A stretch of 64,000 nt of DNA from Bordetella avium (GCF_034424645.1 NZ_CP139969.1:2108001-2172000); one strand, 5' to 3'; counted from the stretch's first letter, positions 1 through 12,528 are shown. The notes: generated by a model from the sequence alone, not told the origin. A program made the numbers and translations.

Positions 1-1285
1 CGCCCTGGGTCAGGAAGCCCGGAATAATCGTGTGGAACGGGCGCTTGCCGCCCTCGACCACATTGGCGGACGCCGGGTCCATCGAGAATCCCACACCGCG
101 ATTCTGCAGGCTGATGCCAGTATCCGGCACGACCACGCCAGAACCGAAACCCATATAGTTGGACTGGATGAAAGAAATCATCATGCCGCTCTCGTCGGCC
201 GCCGTCAGGTAGATCGTGCCGCCAGCATGCGGGCGGCCGGCACCGAAATGCGTGGCGCGATCGAGCTGAATCAGTTTGGCACGGCTGGCCAAATAGGCGT
301 CATCCAGCATCTGCTCAGGCGTGACCTCCATGCTGCGCGGATCGGCCACATACCGGTAAAGATCCGCAAAGGCCAGCTTCATGGCCTCGATCTGCACATG
401 TTGGGATTGGACCGAATCGACCGGCATATTGGCCAGATCGAATTTCTCGCAAATACCCAGCGCAATCAGCGCGGCAATGCCCTGGCCGTTGGGCGGGATC
501 TCATTGAGTTCATAACCCCGATAAGCCTTGCTGATCGGGTTCACCCACTGCGGCCGGAAGTTGCGCAAATCATCGAGGGTCAAAGCGGCGCCGCATTCCT
601 TGCTGAAAGCGGCGATGCGCTCGGCCAACTCGCCTTCATAAAAATCGCGGCCACGGCTCTCGGCAATACGCTTAAGCGTATGGGCCGCATGAGGGAAGCG
701 GAAATGCTCGCCCACAGCCGGTGCGCGGCCCTCGGGCATAAAGGTCTCGGCGTAGCCGGGTTGATCGTGCAGCTCCTGCGCGGCAGCAGCCCATTTACGC
801 GCCACGATAGGCGGCACCACATAACCGCGCTCGGCGATTTCGATGGCCGGCTCAAACAGTTGCTCAAACGGCAGTTTGCCAAAACGCTCATGCAAGGCGG
901 CCCAACCGGCGACAGCGCCCGGCACAGTCACCGTGTCCCAGCCGCGCTTGGGCTGCTTGGCCAGGCCGTCAGGGCCCGTGCCATATTTGCGTTTGAAATA
1001 CTCGACATTCCAGGCGGCCGGCGCTGTGCCCGAGGAATTCAATCCATGCAGCGCCTTGCCGTCCCACAAAATGGCAAAACAATCGCTGCCCAGGCCATTG
1101 GACACGGGTTCGGTCAAGGTAATGGTCGCCGCAGCGGCGATCGCCGCATCCACCGCATTCCCTCCCTTGAGCAGCATACGCAAACCCGCCTGGGCAGCCA
1201 GCGGATGCGAGGTTGACACCACATTCCGCGCAAACAGCGGAATGCGCTGAGTGGGATAGGGATTATTCCAGTCAAACGATTTCAT
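1..1285 (-). CDS. ggt: Gamma-glutamyltransferase family protein (3' end outside window)
   Basis: Ntn-hydrolase of the gamma-glutamyltransferase family, which hydrolyses or transfers gamma-glutamyl groups from glutathione or related amides. The visible part starts MKSFDWNNPYPTQ and continues with family-typical stretches such as GGNAVDAAIAAAATITLTEP, GLGSDCFAILWDG and FGSGVVVPDTGISLQNRG. The autoprocessing threonine is probably the Thr near residue 357 in AGGTIYLTAAD, which would open the small subunit. There is no obvious export signal, so it may be cytoplasmic like YwrD-type members. It reads away from a LysR regulator, a typical regulator-target arrangement. The last part of the small subunit is cut off by the window edge. 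The exact substrate is unknown. Confidence 0.85.
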   Translation of the reverse strand, partial: MKSFDWNNPYPTQRIPLFARNVVSTSHPLAAQAGLRMLLKGGNAVDAAIAAAATITLTEPVSNGLGSDCFAILWDGKALHGLNSSGTAPAAWNVEYFKRKYGTGPDGLAKQPKRGWDTVTVPGAVAGWAALHERFGKLPFEQLFEPAIEIAERGYVVPPIVARKWAAAAQELHDQPGYAETFMPEGRAPAVGEHFRFPHAAHTLKRIAESRGRDFYEGELAERIAAFSKECGAALTLDDLRNFRPQWVNPISKAYRGYELNEIPPNGQGIAALIALGICEKFDLANMPVDSVQSQHVQIEAMKLAFADLYRYVADPRSMEVTPEQMLDDAYLASRAKLIQLDRATHFGAGRPHAGGTIYLTAADESGMMISFIQSNYMGFGSGVVVPDTGISLQNRGVGFSMDPASANVVEGGKRPFHTIIPGFLTQG

Positions 1286-1342
1286 GGGCGGATCTCTGAA
1301 CGGCAGGCCGAAGAACAAAAGCGTTGAACTTACTCTTGTGAT

Positions 1343-1355
1343 TTGATTAAATCAA
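1343..1355. promoter_or_regulatory. LysR-type operator between ggt and lysR
   Basis: TTGATTAAATCAA is a perfect 13-bp palindrome of the T-N11-A form typical of LysR-type binding sites. It lies in the AT-rich 119-bp gap between the divergent ggt and lysR genes, about 50 bases before the lysR start codon. The position suggests that the adjacent LysR protein controls itself and ggt from here. Binding is inferred, not shown. Confidence 0.45.
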
Positions 1356-1404
1356 TTTGATTTTTTGATCCGTAATTAAAAATATTTTTATATATCGAGC
1401 GTCT

Positions 1405-2319
1405 ATGAGCACTTTGCGTTTCATGCGCACCTTTCTGGCGGTCGCGCACCACGGAACGTTTGCCGAAGCCGCTGAACAAGTCGCACTCACCCAGGCTGCG
1501 GTCAGCTTCCAAATGCGGTCCCTGGAAACCGAGCTGGGGCGCGAACTCTTCGACCGTAGCGGCCGCCTGGCCATCCTCAATGCAGCAGGGCGGGAATTAC
1601 TTCCGGAAATCAAGCACTTGCTGGACAGCTACGATAAGTTGCGAGCCCCCCGCAACGCTAGCGACGCCTTGGCTGGCGCCGTGTCCATCGGGGCCATCGT
1701 CTCGTGCATGGCCACGCTATCGAAAGTCGTCACCCGCATGAAGCGGGCCCATCCTGGCCTGGATGTCAGGTTGTTCTCGGGCAAAGCCAGCGAACTGGCG
1801 AGCAAGGTCGAAGCTGGCGAGCTGGACGCGGCCCTGATTGTCGAAGCGGGCCGCAAAATGGCGTCCACACGTTGGACGCCCTTATATGAAGAGCCGCTCG
1901 TAGTTCTTGCCCATCAGGATGCGGCAGGCGGCAACGAGGCCCGTCAGGTGCTCGACGCCAACCCCTTTCTGCGTTTTGACCGGACACAACGCACCGGCCG
2001 GCAAATTGACCGCGTACTGCGCCGCCTGGGCGTGACCGTGACCGAATTCCTGGAACTCAATGCTATCGAAACACTGGTCGAACTGGTGCGCCAGGAGACG
2101 GGGGTCACCTTGCTGCCCCTGCTAAATGGTTCGAACTGGCTAGACAGCCCGGAATTGCGCGTACTGCCCCTGCCGCAAGACATCGGCCCCTCCGCACGGG
2201 CCATTGGCATGCTGGAGCGCCGCGAACATGCGCGACAGGACATCACGGCCGCCATCTTTACTCAGTGCCTGAACCTGTCAAGTCTCCTACAGACGACCAG
2301 AAATGCAAGAAATATCTGA
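1405..2319 (+). CDS. LysR family transcriptional regulator
   Basis: 304-residue LysR-type regulator of the usual family length. The N-terminal winged helix-turn-helix is clear (RFMRTFLAVAHHGTFAEAAE, then LTQAAVSFQMRSLETELG) and is followed by the periplasmic-binding-protein-like effector domain from about residue 90. It is divergent from the gamma-glutamyltransferase gene, so that gene is its most likely target. The co-inducer is unknown. The ATG start places the HTH at the usual distance from the N terminus; no strong ribosome site is seen. Confidence 0.9.
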   Translation: MSTLRFMRTFLAVAHHGTFAEAAEQVALTQAAVSFQMRSLETELGRELFDRSGRLAILNAAGRELLPEIKHLLDSYDKLRAPRNASDALAGAVSIGAIVSCMATLSKVVTRMKRAHPGLDVRLFSGKASELASKVEAGELDAALIVEAGRKMASTRWTPLYEEPLVVLAHQDAAGGNEARQVLDANPFLRFDRTQRTGRQIDRVLRRLGVTVTEFLELNAIETLVELVRQETGVTLLPLLNGSNWLDSPELRVLPLPQDIGPSARAIGMLERREHARQDITAAIFTQCLNLSSLLQTTRNARNI

Positions 2320-2347
2320 TATTCGAAGTGCGGTCCGGTGAGGATTA

Positions 2348-5300
2348 ATGAGGAGGGATAAAAATGGAAAGTTATGTATCTACCGAAATACCCTCATGCA
2401 TTCCCTCTCAACTAAAAATAAATCAACCACTTCTTTGCGACAGGCCGCTGTCGTCCTGTCATGTTCCGTCCTTACCGCTTGCGGTGGAGGAGGTGGTGGT
2501 GGGGGTGGCGATAGTAGCGTGAAAAGCGCAGCCCTTGCACTACCGCCTGAAGTGCCGCAAGCCGCGCCTCCTCCTGCTGAAGCGCCCAATGCCCCCCCGC
2601 CGAAAGTCGTCCCACCGCCTCCTGTTGCACCGCCCGCCGACAAACCTGGCTTGCCCGCTGTTGAAATCGTCCCACCTGTGCAGCGTGAAGAAGCTCCGAT
2701 TGAGAACATTCCTCCCGGCGGCGCCCCCGACAACGGGGAAGAAGCCGCGAACCCGGCGCCGCTCGACAGGGAGGTGATCCTACGCAGCGCCAACTGGAAC
2801 GGCACGCGGCCGATGCAACCACTGGAAAACTATCGAAAGCCGGAACACGCCAGCTTCGGGGTCTCGCCGCTTCAACCCAAGCCCACACAGGCGCACTATC
2901 TCAACCGCATCGATCTCAAACCCGCGCAAGACGCAGGCCTGACGGGTCAGGGCGTACGTGTGGCCGTGATCGACAACGGCATTAAAAATAACCCTGACGT
3001 GGAACTCAAGGTTGATTGGGCGGCCAGTCGGGACTACACATCCACTGGCGCTGAGCAGGCCTACGACAAGGACCGGCAGGGCGAACATGCCACCGGCGTT
3101 GCTCAAGTTCTGGCAGCCAAGGCAGACCCGACCCTCGTCGTCGAGGAGGGCCTCGTATTCCGTGGCAACAATAAACATTATCTAGGCGGCGTCGCCCCCA
3201 ACGCCACCCTGGTTTCCGCCAACATCAGCACAGGCCCAAACTCGCTAACCCTGTCCCGCGCAGCGATGATCGCCGCCTGGCGCGACATGTCCGCCCGGGG
3301 TATCAAACTGTTCAACAACAGCCTGGGTACCGATGCCGGCAATGCTACGGTTCAAACGATGAACGAATACCGGAAGGCGTACACCGAAGCCTCGCCCGCT
3401 AACAAACCAAAGACAATTGTCGGCGCAGTCTTACAAGGTGTCGAACAGGGAGGACTTTTCATCATCGCTGCGGGCAATGGCATTCTCGGCGCGGGTCAGT
3501 CTGACCCTGCGGCGGAAGCCATGCTTCCTGTCATCGAACCGAAGCTGCGCCAGGGCCTGATCGCCGTCGCGGCCGTGGAAGCCAACGGCGACATCGCCAC
3601 TTGGGCCGACCGCTGTGGCCAAGCCGCAGACTGGTGCCTGACCGCACCCGGTAAAGCCTACATCATCTCGACCACTGCGGATGGCACACGCAAGGCCGAA
3701 GTGCAGCGCGGCAGTTCCTATGCCGCCCCGCAGGTGACCGGCGCCGCCGCCCTTCTGCTTGAGAAATACCCATGGATGACGAATGATAATTTGCGCACCA
3801 CGCTGCTCACCACCGCCGCCGACCGTGGCGAAATAGGGGTGGATGGCGTCTACGGTTGGGGGGTGCTCGATGTCGGGCGCGCCGTCGAAGGCCCCGCGCA
3901 ATTCCCTTTCGGCGACTTCAGGGCAAAACTGAACGATCCCGGCAAACGCTATATCTTCGGTAACGACATCTCCGGCGACGGCGGTTTGCAGGTATCGGGG
4001 CAAGGCACGCTCGTCCTCGCGGGCGTCAATAGCTATACGGGCGCCACGGTTATCGACGGCGGCATTCTTGATGTGATGAACACCATCACATCACCGGTAC
4101 AGATCAATCCCGGCGGCATGCTGACCGGCAAAGGACAAACCGGCTCGGTCACCAACAACGGCGCGGTCTACTCCGCAGGAGCAGGGCTCCATGTCAATGG
4201 CGACTACAAGCAAACGGCCCAAGGCACGCTACTCGCCTCGCTCGGCTCGCTCATGACGGTCAGCGGCGATGCAACGCTGGCTGGCCGCCTGCATATCCAG
4301 GGCGTGAACAATGGTTACGTCCCCAAAAAATCGGAAAGCGTACCCCTTCTTACGGCCCGCCAAGTAGAGGGCCGATTCGACAGCTTCACCCACGAGGACA
4401 CCCTGCTGCTAAAAGGCATGCTCAGCTATACCCAAACCAGCGCAAACATTGACTTGGAGCAAGTCGAAACCGTACTCGCAGCCCGTAACCTTCCCGAACC
4501 CGACGCACGGCAAGCCCCGATTCTTGCCGCCGCCCATAATGTAGACCGCGTGATGGACGAACTGGACAAAGCCGTGGCGCCCGACGCACCACTCGGCGTT
4601 CGCTCCCTCCCATCGCCAGCAGTCCAGGAGTTGCTTGCTGGCACGGCTGCGTTGCAAGCCATCGCCGACCCCGAGCAATTGCGGAGCAGCCTCTACTCCC
4701 TATCTGGTGCCGTATATGCCAACGCCGCAGCCTTGCAAAGTCTTGCTCAGGACCAAACCCTGGATTCTTTCGGAAAACAGCTGAGCAGTAAGCCTCAAGG
4801 TGGCTTCGCGCAATATCAACACCAGCAGATCCGCTGGCGCCCCTCGGGTCTAGACGGCAGACAGGGGAACAACGCCGTCACGCTGGGCCTGAGTCACCGT
4901 CTCAACCAGGACTGGAATATTGCGGCGGCACTGAATACGGCCGACCGGCGCTGGCAGGAGGACTTCCAAGCCCCCACTCATGACCGCAGCCGCGGCACGA
5001 CCATCGGCCTGATGCTTGGTCTGCGTCAGGCGCTTGGTGAGGACGGGTATGTGAAATACCTGGCAGGCCTGAACAGCTATAACAATCGCGTCGATCGCCA
5101 TATCTGGTTTGACGACAACGGCGACGCCGTCGGGGCCAACGCGAAAGGCCACAGCTTGCAAGCAGCGGCGATACTCGGCACGCAGTGGAAAATAAGCACC
5201 GACTCGCAGATCACACCCGAAATCGGCGTGATGATCAATCACACCAGGCAGCAGGGGTTTACGGAGTCTGGCGGACGAGGTTACGGTTTGCGCGCCCGGC

Positions 5301-5632
5301 CCCGTCAAGTCACGCTACCGTCCTTGATCGGACGCCTGAACGCCACGCATCACACGGCAATCGGATCTGTACCCTTGCGCCTGGACGCCAGCGTCCAGGT
5401 ACACCACGACCTGCGCAACCGGGATTTTCGCACCAACGGAGGGTTCGCAACCATGCCGATATCGCAGGCAAAGAGCGGTCAATGGAATTTGGCACGCACG
5501 CGCTGGGGCATGGGTCTCGGCATACAAGCCGCTGCCACCGAGTCGCTGTCTCTGGGCCTGGCCTACCAGGGAGAGTGGAGCCAAAACTGGACCACGCATG
5601 GCGTCGTAGCCAACCTGCGCTACACGTTCTGA
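2348..5632 (+). CDS. Subtilisin-like autotransporter lipoprotein (SphB1-like)
   Basis: 1094-residue type V secreted serine protease. It has a lipoprotein signal ending LTAC, a glycine run, a proline-rich linker to about residue 130, and a subtilase domain with the triad Asp209 (VAVIDNG), His247 (GEHATG) and Ser457 (GSSYAAPQ). An autotransporter-associated repeat follows (GQGTLVLAGVNSYTGATVID), then a passenger stem and a C-terminal 12-strand barrel ending in NLRYTF. In Bordetella, SphB1 is a surface-tethered subtilase that matures filamentous haemagglutinin; a similar maturation role is an inference here. The start at 2348 has GTGAGG upstream; an in-frame ATG at 2396 would give a shorter, more typical signal peptide. 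A degraded tandem copy follows directly. Confidence 0.92.
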   Translation: MRRDKNGKLCIYRNTLMHSLSTKNKSTTSLRQAAVVLSCSVLTACGGGGGGGGGDSSVKSAALALPPEVPQAAPPPAEAPNAPPPKVVPPPPVAPPADKPGLPAVEIVPPVQREEAPIENIPPGGAPDNGEEAANPAPLDREVILRSANWNGTRPMQPLENYRKPEHASFGVSPLQPKPTQAHYLNRIDLKPAQDAGLTGQGVRVAVIDNGIKNNPDVELKVDWAASRDYTSTGAEQAYDKDRQGEHATGVAQVLAAKADPTLVVEEGLVFRGNNKHYLGGVAPNATLVSANISTGPNSLTLSRAAMIAAWRDMSARGIKLFNNSLGTDAGNATVQTMNEYRKAYTEASPANKPKTIVGAVLQGVEQGGLFIIAAGNGILGAGQSDPAAEAMLPVIEPKLRQGLIAVAAVEANGDIATWADRCGQAADWCLTAPGKAYIISTTADGTRKAEVQRGSSYAAPQVTGAAALLLEKYPWMTNDNLRTTLLTTAADRGEIGVDGVYGWGVLDVGRAVEGPAQFPFGDFRAKLNDPGKRYIFGNDISGDGGLQVSGQGTLVLAGVNSYTGATVIDGGILDVMNTITSPVQINPGGMLTGKGQTGSVTNNGAVYSAGAGLHVNGDYKQTAQGTLLASLGSLMTVSGDATLAGRLHIQGVNNGYVPKKSESVPLLTARQVEGRFDSFTHEDTLLLKGMLSYTQTSANIDLEQVETVLAARNLPEPDARQAPILAAAHNVDRVMDELDKAVAPDAPLGVRSLPSPAVQELLAGTAALQAIADPEQLRSSLYSLSGAVYANAAALQSLAQDQTLDSFGKQLSSKPQGGFAQYQHQQIRWRPSGLDGRQGNNAVTLGLSHRLNQDWNIAAALNTADRRWQEDFQAPTHDRSRGTTIGLMLGLRQALGEDGYVKYLAGLNSYNNRVDRHIWFDDNGDAVGANAKGHSLQAAAILGTQWKISTDSQITPEIGVMINHTRQQGFTESGGRGYGLRARPRQVTLPSLIGRLNATHHTAIGSVPLRLDASVQVHHDLRNRDFRTNGGFATMPISQAKSGQWNLARTRWGMGLGIQAAATESLSLGLAYQGEWSQNWTTHGVVANLRYTF

Positions 5633-5642
5633 TCAACACAAT

Positions 5643-5665
5643 GCGCCGCCTTTGCGGCGCTTTTT
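5643..5665 (+). terminator. Rho-independent terminator of the autotransporter gene
   Basis: A perfect 7-bp stem (GCGCCGC / GCGGCGC) with a 4-base CTTT loop is followed by five T. It starts 10 bases after the stop codon of the first autotransporter. Confidence 0.85.
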
Positions 5666-5677
5666 ATTGGTGCAAAG

Positions 5678-5713
5678 TCAGAGTGCCTCTTCGCCGGATT
5701 CGCCCGCGCGAAT
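5678..5713 (-). pseudogene. Relic of the glnB 3' end (last 11 codons and stop)
   Basis: Read on the minus strand this stretch encodes [11 protein letters not shown] followed by TGA. The intact glnB gene at 9064-9408 ends [12 protein letters not shown] followed by TAG. The match is out of context, between two tandem autotransporter genes, exactly where a copy of the glnB end would lie if a unit of autotransporter plus the convergent glnB tail had been duplicated. Differences are one residue (Thr to Ala) plus silent changes, so the event is not recent. Confidence 0.7.
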
Positions 5714-5782
5714 CTTATAAGAATGGACTGATATTTCAGGATTTGTTCTAGCAAGCGACGACGAAAGGATAAGAGTTGAAAG

Positions 5783-8700
5783 TTGATTCATCCTGTCGGT
5801 CAGACCCTCATGCCCTGCTCACCACCTACCAACAAGCCGGCCCGATCCTTGCGCTCGACGGCGATCGCCCTGTCCTGCGCTGCCCTTACCGCCTGCGGCG
5901 GCGGGCGTGGGGGCCGCGCCTCGACACCGGACCCTACCGGCGCAGCAAAACCTCCTTCCGTCGGCCCCAGGCCTGGCCAGCCCAATCCGGGAACCTCCCA
6001 GCCGATAAAGGCCGTACCGCCTGCCCCCAAACCCGCCGAAGCCCTTGAACCCGAGCCAGTCCCTCCCCCAGCCAGTCAAACCCGTACCACCCGCCCCCGA
6101 TCCTGCCAAGCCCGATCAAGGCGCGAATCCGGTCAAGCCGGAGCCTCTCTCGGTCGAGCCCGAGCTCCCGCCTGTCCCCGACTTACCGCCCCCCCTTCCC
6201 CCACCCGAGATCGTCCCTCCTGGCCCCAGTAAGCCGGCAGTGGCCGCAGTCCTCCGCCCGGAAAGCCGTGCCTGGCCAAACAGCCTCACGCCCCCCTGGA
6301 GCAATACGTTGCGCCCGCCGAATCCACCTATTCCGCGACCACCCGCGGCGACCAAGCTCAGTTTTACGACCTGGTCAATCTCAAACCCGTACGCGATGAG
6401 GGTCTGACTGGCGCCAACATCAGGGTTGCCGTGGTGGATGAAGGCATCAAAGAAGACACGCCGCTCATCCGTATCCGCGACGAAAACAAATACGACTTTT
6501 ACAACGGCGGTCTCCACGAAGCCTCCGAAGCACGCCAGGGAAAACACGGCGGATGGGTAGCGCAAACACTGGCCGGCCAACCCGACGCCAGCCAGCACTA
6601 TCTGGGCGGGATCGCACCGGGAGTAACGCTGTATTCCGGCAATGTCACCGCCAACCCTAGCAGCGGGGTGATCTCACGAGTGGACTCGAAGCTAGCCTGG
6701 CGCAATTTGAGCAACAGCGGCATCAAACTCATCAATAACAGCTTGGGAAGCGACGCCGGGCCGCCCAGCATCCGCCAACTGGGGCACTATCGAACGGAGT
6801 ACACCAATGCAACACCGGAAACAAAAGCCAACACGACTGTCGGCAGTTTGCTCCAGGCGGTCGACAATGGCGCCCTCCTCGTGTTTTCGGCCGGCAATGG
6901 CAACGCGCTGCTCCGACGCGGCTACTCACAACCCTCGGCAGAATCGCTCACCCCGCGGATCGAACCCAAGCTGCGTAAAGGGTTCATCACGGTCGCAGCG
7001 GTCGACAAACACGGCAGGATAGAGACCTGGGCCGACCGCTGCGGCGAAGCCGCCCAATGGTGCATGGCTGCAAACTCAAAAATGCTCGCCGTCGAAACAT
7101 TCATCGACGAGGGCCGCAAGCAAGAAGCCTTTGAATACAAGGATGGCAGCTCATTCTCGGCGCCACAGGTCACGGGTGCGGCGGCACTGCTGCTCGAAAA
7201 ATTCCCCTGGATGACTAACGACAATCTGCGCACGACGCTGCTCACCACCGCCACCGATGTGGGCGATCCAGGGGTGGACGCCACCTATGGCTGGGGCATC
7301 CTCAATATCGGCCGCGCCGTGGAGGGCCCGGCGCAGTTTGCCTTCGGCAATTTTGACGCCGCACTAGGGAGCAACGCCCAGACGCGCTACATCTTCAGCA
7401 ACAATATTTCCGGTGCGGGCGGGCTGAACCTCTCGGGCCAGGGCACGCTGACCCTGGCCGGCCACAACACCTACACCGGCGCGAGCGTCGTGAACGGCGG
7501 CACCCTCGACATACTCGGCAGCGTCACCTCGCCAATCACGATCGGCTCCCAGGGCACCCTGACCGGGCGCGGTGTCACGGGCGATGTCAGCAACAGCGGC
7601 GCGCTCTACAGCAGCGGGCCCGGCTTGCGCATCAATGGCAACTACCATCAAACGGCGCAGGGCGCCTTGCTAACCGATATCGGCTCGCAACTCACTGTCA
7701 GCGGCACAGCCGATGTCGCCGGCCGTCTGCATGTGCAGGGCATACGCGAAAACTATGTACCGCAAATCGGCAGACGTGAAATATTCTTGCAGGCTCAGCG
7801 CCTGACTGGGCGTTTTGATCAGTTCACGTACAACCCATCGCTGCTGCTTGAGGGCCAGCTTTCTTACACCGATCACGACGCTGGAATAGAACTCAAACGG
7901 CTGGAAACCGTGCCCGTGGTCAATGCCCTGCCACTGGACGACGCGCGAGCCCCGCAGATCAGAGCATCCGCGCGCAGGCTGGACCGCGTATTCCAGCAGC
8001 TCGACACCGCAACGCCGCCCTTGAGCAAAGAGCAAGACAACATGTCCGTCATGATATAGGGCGCGGCCCAAATGCAGCATATCCAGGATGCGGCGGCATT
8101 GCAGCGCAGCCTGTATTCGCTAGGCGGCGCCATCTATGCCAATACCGCCGCGATGCAAAGCCTGGATCAGGACCAATCCCTGACCGCCTTCGCACAGGCC
8201 ATCGACCATGAAGCCATGTTGCTCGACTATCGCCATAAACGCAGTACCTGGCGTCCCGCTGGCCTGAGCGGACGGTGGTCTGGCAATGAACTGATGTTGG
8301 GCCTCTCACACCGGCTGAATGCAGACTGGCATATAGCCGCTGCCTTGAACTATGGCGAGCGCCGCTGGACCGAAGACTTCCAGGCGCCCCAGCAGGACAG
8401 CTCACGCGGCCACAGCTATGGCCTCATGCTGGGCTTGCGCCAAGCACTGCCCACAGGCGCCTACCTGAAATATCTGGGCGGCGTAGCCATCTATGACAAC
8501 CGTGTTCAACGCAACGTCTGGCTAGGCGACGCGCCTGAAGCCGTGGGCGCCACCGCTCGCGGCCAGAACTGGCAGGCAGGCCTCGCGCTGGGTAAATCTT
8601 GGCAGTTTGCCTCCGGCTTCTCGCTCACCCCTGAGACCGGGCTGCTGATCAACCATCAGCGCCAGAATGGGCTGCAGGAAGGTGGCGCGATGGGTTATGG

Positions 8701-9046
8701 TCTGCGCGCCCAGGCGGTGCGCGTCACGATACTGTCTGCCTACGCGCAATTGAAGGCAACACACGATCTCCAACTAGGCGGTACGGCCCTGCGTCTAGCG
8801 GCTTTGGGCGGAGTACGCCAGGACTTGCGCACCCGCGACTCCCGCGCCGACGGCGGTTTCAGCGGGCTGGCCCTGGAAAACGCGCGCAGCACACAATGGA
8901 ATATGGGGCGCACCCACTGGAACGCCAGCCTGGGCATCAACGCCCAAATGGGCTCAGGTTTGAGCGTCGGCCTGAACTATCAAGCCGACTGGAGCCGCGG
9001 CTGGGCGGATCACAGCTTTTTTGCGGCGCTGCGCTACATCCATTGA
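5783..9046 (+). pseudogene. Second tandem subtilase autotransporter, broken
   Basis: Homologue of the preceding gene along its whole length: lipobox LTAC near the start, proline-rich linker, subtilase motifs (RVAVVDEG, QGKHGGW, GSSFSAPQ), an autotransporter repeat (GQGTLTLAGHNTYTGASVVN) and a barrel ending FFAALRYIH. Three lesions break it. The frame shifts near 6060-6070 in a C-rich run, shifts back near 6250-6290, and an in-frame TAG lies at 8057-8059 between passenger and barrel. The triad residues and barrel remain, so decay looks fairly recent. Likely initiation is TTG at 5783 or ATG at 5810. Full passenger plus barrel cannot be made without two frameshifts and stop readthrough. Sequencing error is possible for one lesion but unlikely for all three. 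Confidence 0.85.
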
Positions 9047-9063
9047 GGGCAAGCCCGCATAGG

Positions 9064-11066
<2,003 letters not shown>

Positions 11067-11102
11067 GAACGACAATTCCAATGCAATGAAAAGAATGACA
11101 AA

Positions 11103-12422
11103 TTATCGCATGTCACGCACGGGCTCATCCGGCGCCGGCAAGCTTTGCTCGTACTGGGCCTCATGCAGCGCGGCCTGACGCAACTGCACCGCGAAAGCCG
11201 ACAGGTCCGAACCGGAAGGCTGTTGATAAAGCCGCAGCCCTAATTCGGGCAGGATAGCCAGCAGATGATCGAAGATATCCCCCTGTATGCGCTCATACTC
11301 GACCCAGGCTGTGAGGGCAGAGAAGCAATACACTTCGATCGGAATGCCCTCGGCCTGCGGCTCCATCATGCGCACCATCATGGCCATGTCTTGCCGCACT
11401 TCGGCATGCTGGCACAAATAACGCAGGGCGTAAGCCCGGAATGTACCGATATTGGTCAGGCGGCGGCGGTTGGCCGGCACCGCGGCCAACTCGCCCAATT
11501 CCTGGTTGGCGCGCTCCAGATCCGTTTCCTTGGCATGCAGGTAGTCATGCAAAAGATAAAACCGCATCAGGCGGTTACGCTCATGGGCATCAAGAAAACG
11601 CACCGAGGACGCGTCAATGCGCAAGGTGCGTTTGATACGGCGCCCACCCGATTCGAACATCTGGCGGTAATTACGGTAACTCTCGGAAAACAGCTTATAG
11701 GTCGGCACCGTGGTGACGGTGTTATCCCAGTTCTGCACCTTGACCGTATGCAGGGCAATATCCTTGACAAAGCCATCTGCATTGGCCTGAGGCATCTCGA
11801 TCCAGTCACCGATGCGCAGCATATCGTTCGAAGTGAGTTGCGTGCTGGCAACGAGGGACAGCAAGGTGTCCTTGAACACCAAGAGCAGCACCGCCGACAG
11901 CGCGCCCAAACCGGAAATCATCCACAGCGGCGAGCGGTCGATCAAGATGGACAGCACCAGCACCACGCCAATCGCCATCAACACCAGTTTGCTGATTTGG
12001 ATATAGCCCTTGATGGAACGCGTCTGGGCCCGCGTCGTGGCCGAATAGGTGTCCTGCCATGCGCTCAGCACCCCGCTCAGCGCCATGAACACAAACACCC
12101 AGGTGGTCGCGTGGGCCAGCCGCCCCACCACACTGACCACGCGCTCGGCGTGGGGCACCAGTTGAATCCCTAGCGAGACCACGGCAAACGGCACGGCATA
12201 CCAGAGGTTCTGATAGGCCCGCCTGCGCCGCAAGGCCGCATCCCAGTCTTGGTGGCCGGCCGCCTGCAACAACTTATGAGCGAAATACAGCACGAGCCGC
12301 ACCACCACCCACTGCGTAAACAGCGCCACCACCGCCAGCACTCCGATGCCGACCAGCGTCTGCGCCCAGGTCTGCGTGGGGGTGTACTGATCCAGGGTAT
12401 TCGCTAGCGTCTGCCACTCCAT
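11103..12422 (-). CDS. MscS-family mechanosensitive ion channel (YbdG-like)
   Basis: 439-residue inner membrane protein with about five hydrophobic segments before residue 200. The pore-lining and beta domain region is recognisable (ALSAVLLLVFKDTLLSLVAS, RIGDWIEMP, VKVQNWDNTVTTVPTYKLF) and a cytoplasmic C-terminal domain follows. These features and the length match YbdG-type members of the MscS superfamily, which open on osmotic downshock. The ATG at 12422 has GGGAG upstream; a longer reading from 12458 lacks support. It sits 36 bases upstream of nadE on the same strand. Confidence 0.88.
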   Translation of the reverse strand: MEWQTLANTLDQYTPTQTWAQTLVGIGVLAVVALFTQWVVVRLVLYFAHKLLQAAGHQDWDAALRRRRAYQNLWYAVPFAVVSLGIQLVPHAERVVSVVGRLAHATTWVFVFMALSGVLSAWQDTYSATTRAQTRSIKGYIQISKLVLMAIGVVLVLSILIDRSPLWMISGLGALSAVLLLVFKDTLLSLVASTQLTSNDMLRIGDWIEMPQANADGFVKDIALHTVKVQNWDNTVTTVPTYKLFSESYRNYRQMFESGGRRIKRTLRIDASSVRFLDAHERNRLMRFYLLHDYLHAKETDLERANQELGELAAVPANRRRLTNIGTFRAYALRYLCQHAEVRQDMAMMVRMMEPQAEGIPIEVYCFSALTAWVEYERIQGDIFDHLLAILPELGLRLYQQPSGSDLSAFAVQLRQAALHEAQYEQSLPAPDEPVRDMR

Positions 12423-12528
12423 CGTCAAAACTCCCTGCTTATGATCCATCCGACCCAATTATCCAACATCACAAGCTGGCGGCGCGAACGCACCAGCCCG
12501 CCGTCCAGGCCCTATAATTCCAGCCACC

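Noticed and set aside
32-1216. Long plus-strand frame at the window start
   Set aside because: It is antisense to the gamma-glutamyltransferase gene, whose motifs are clear on the minus strand.
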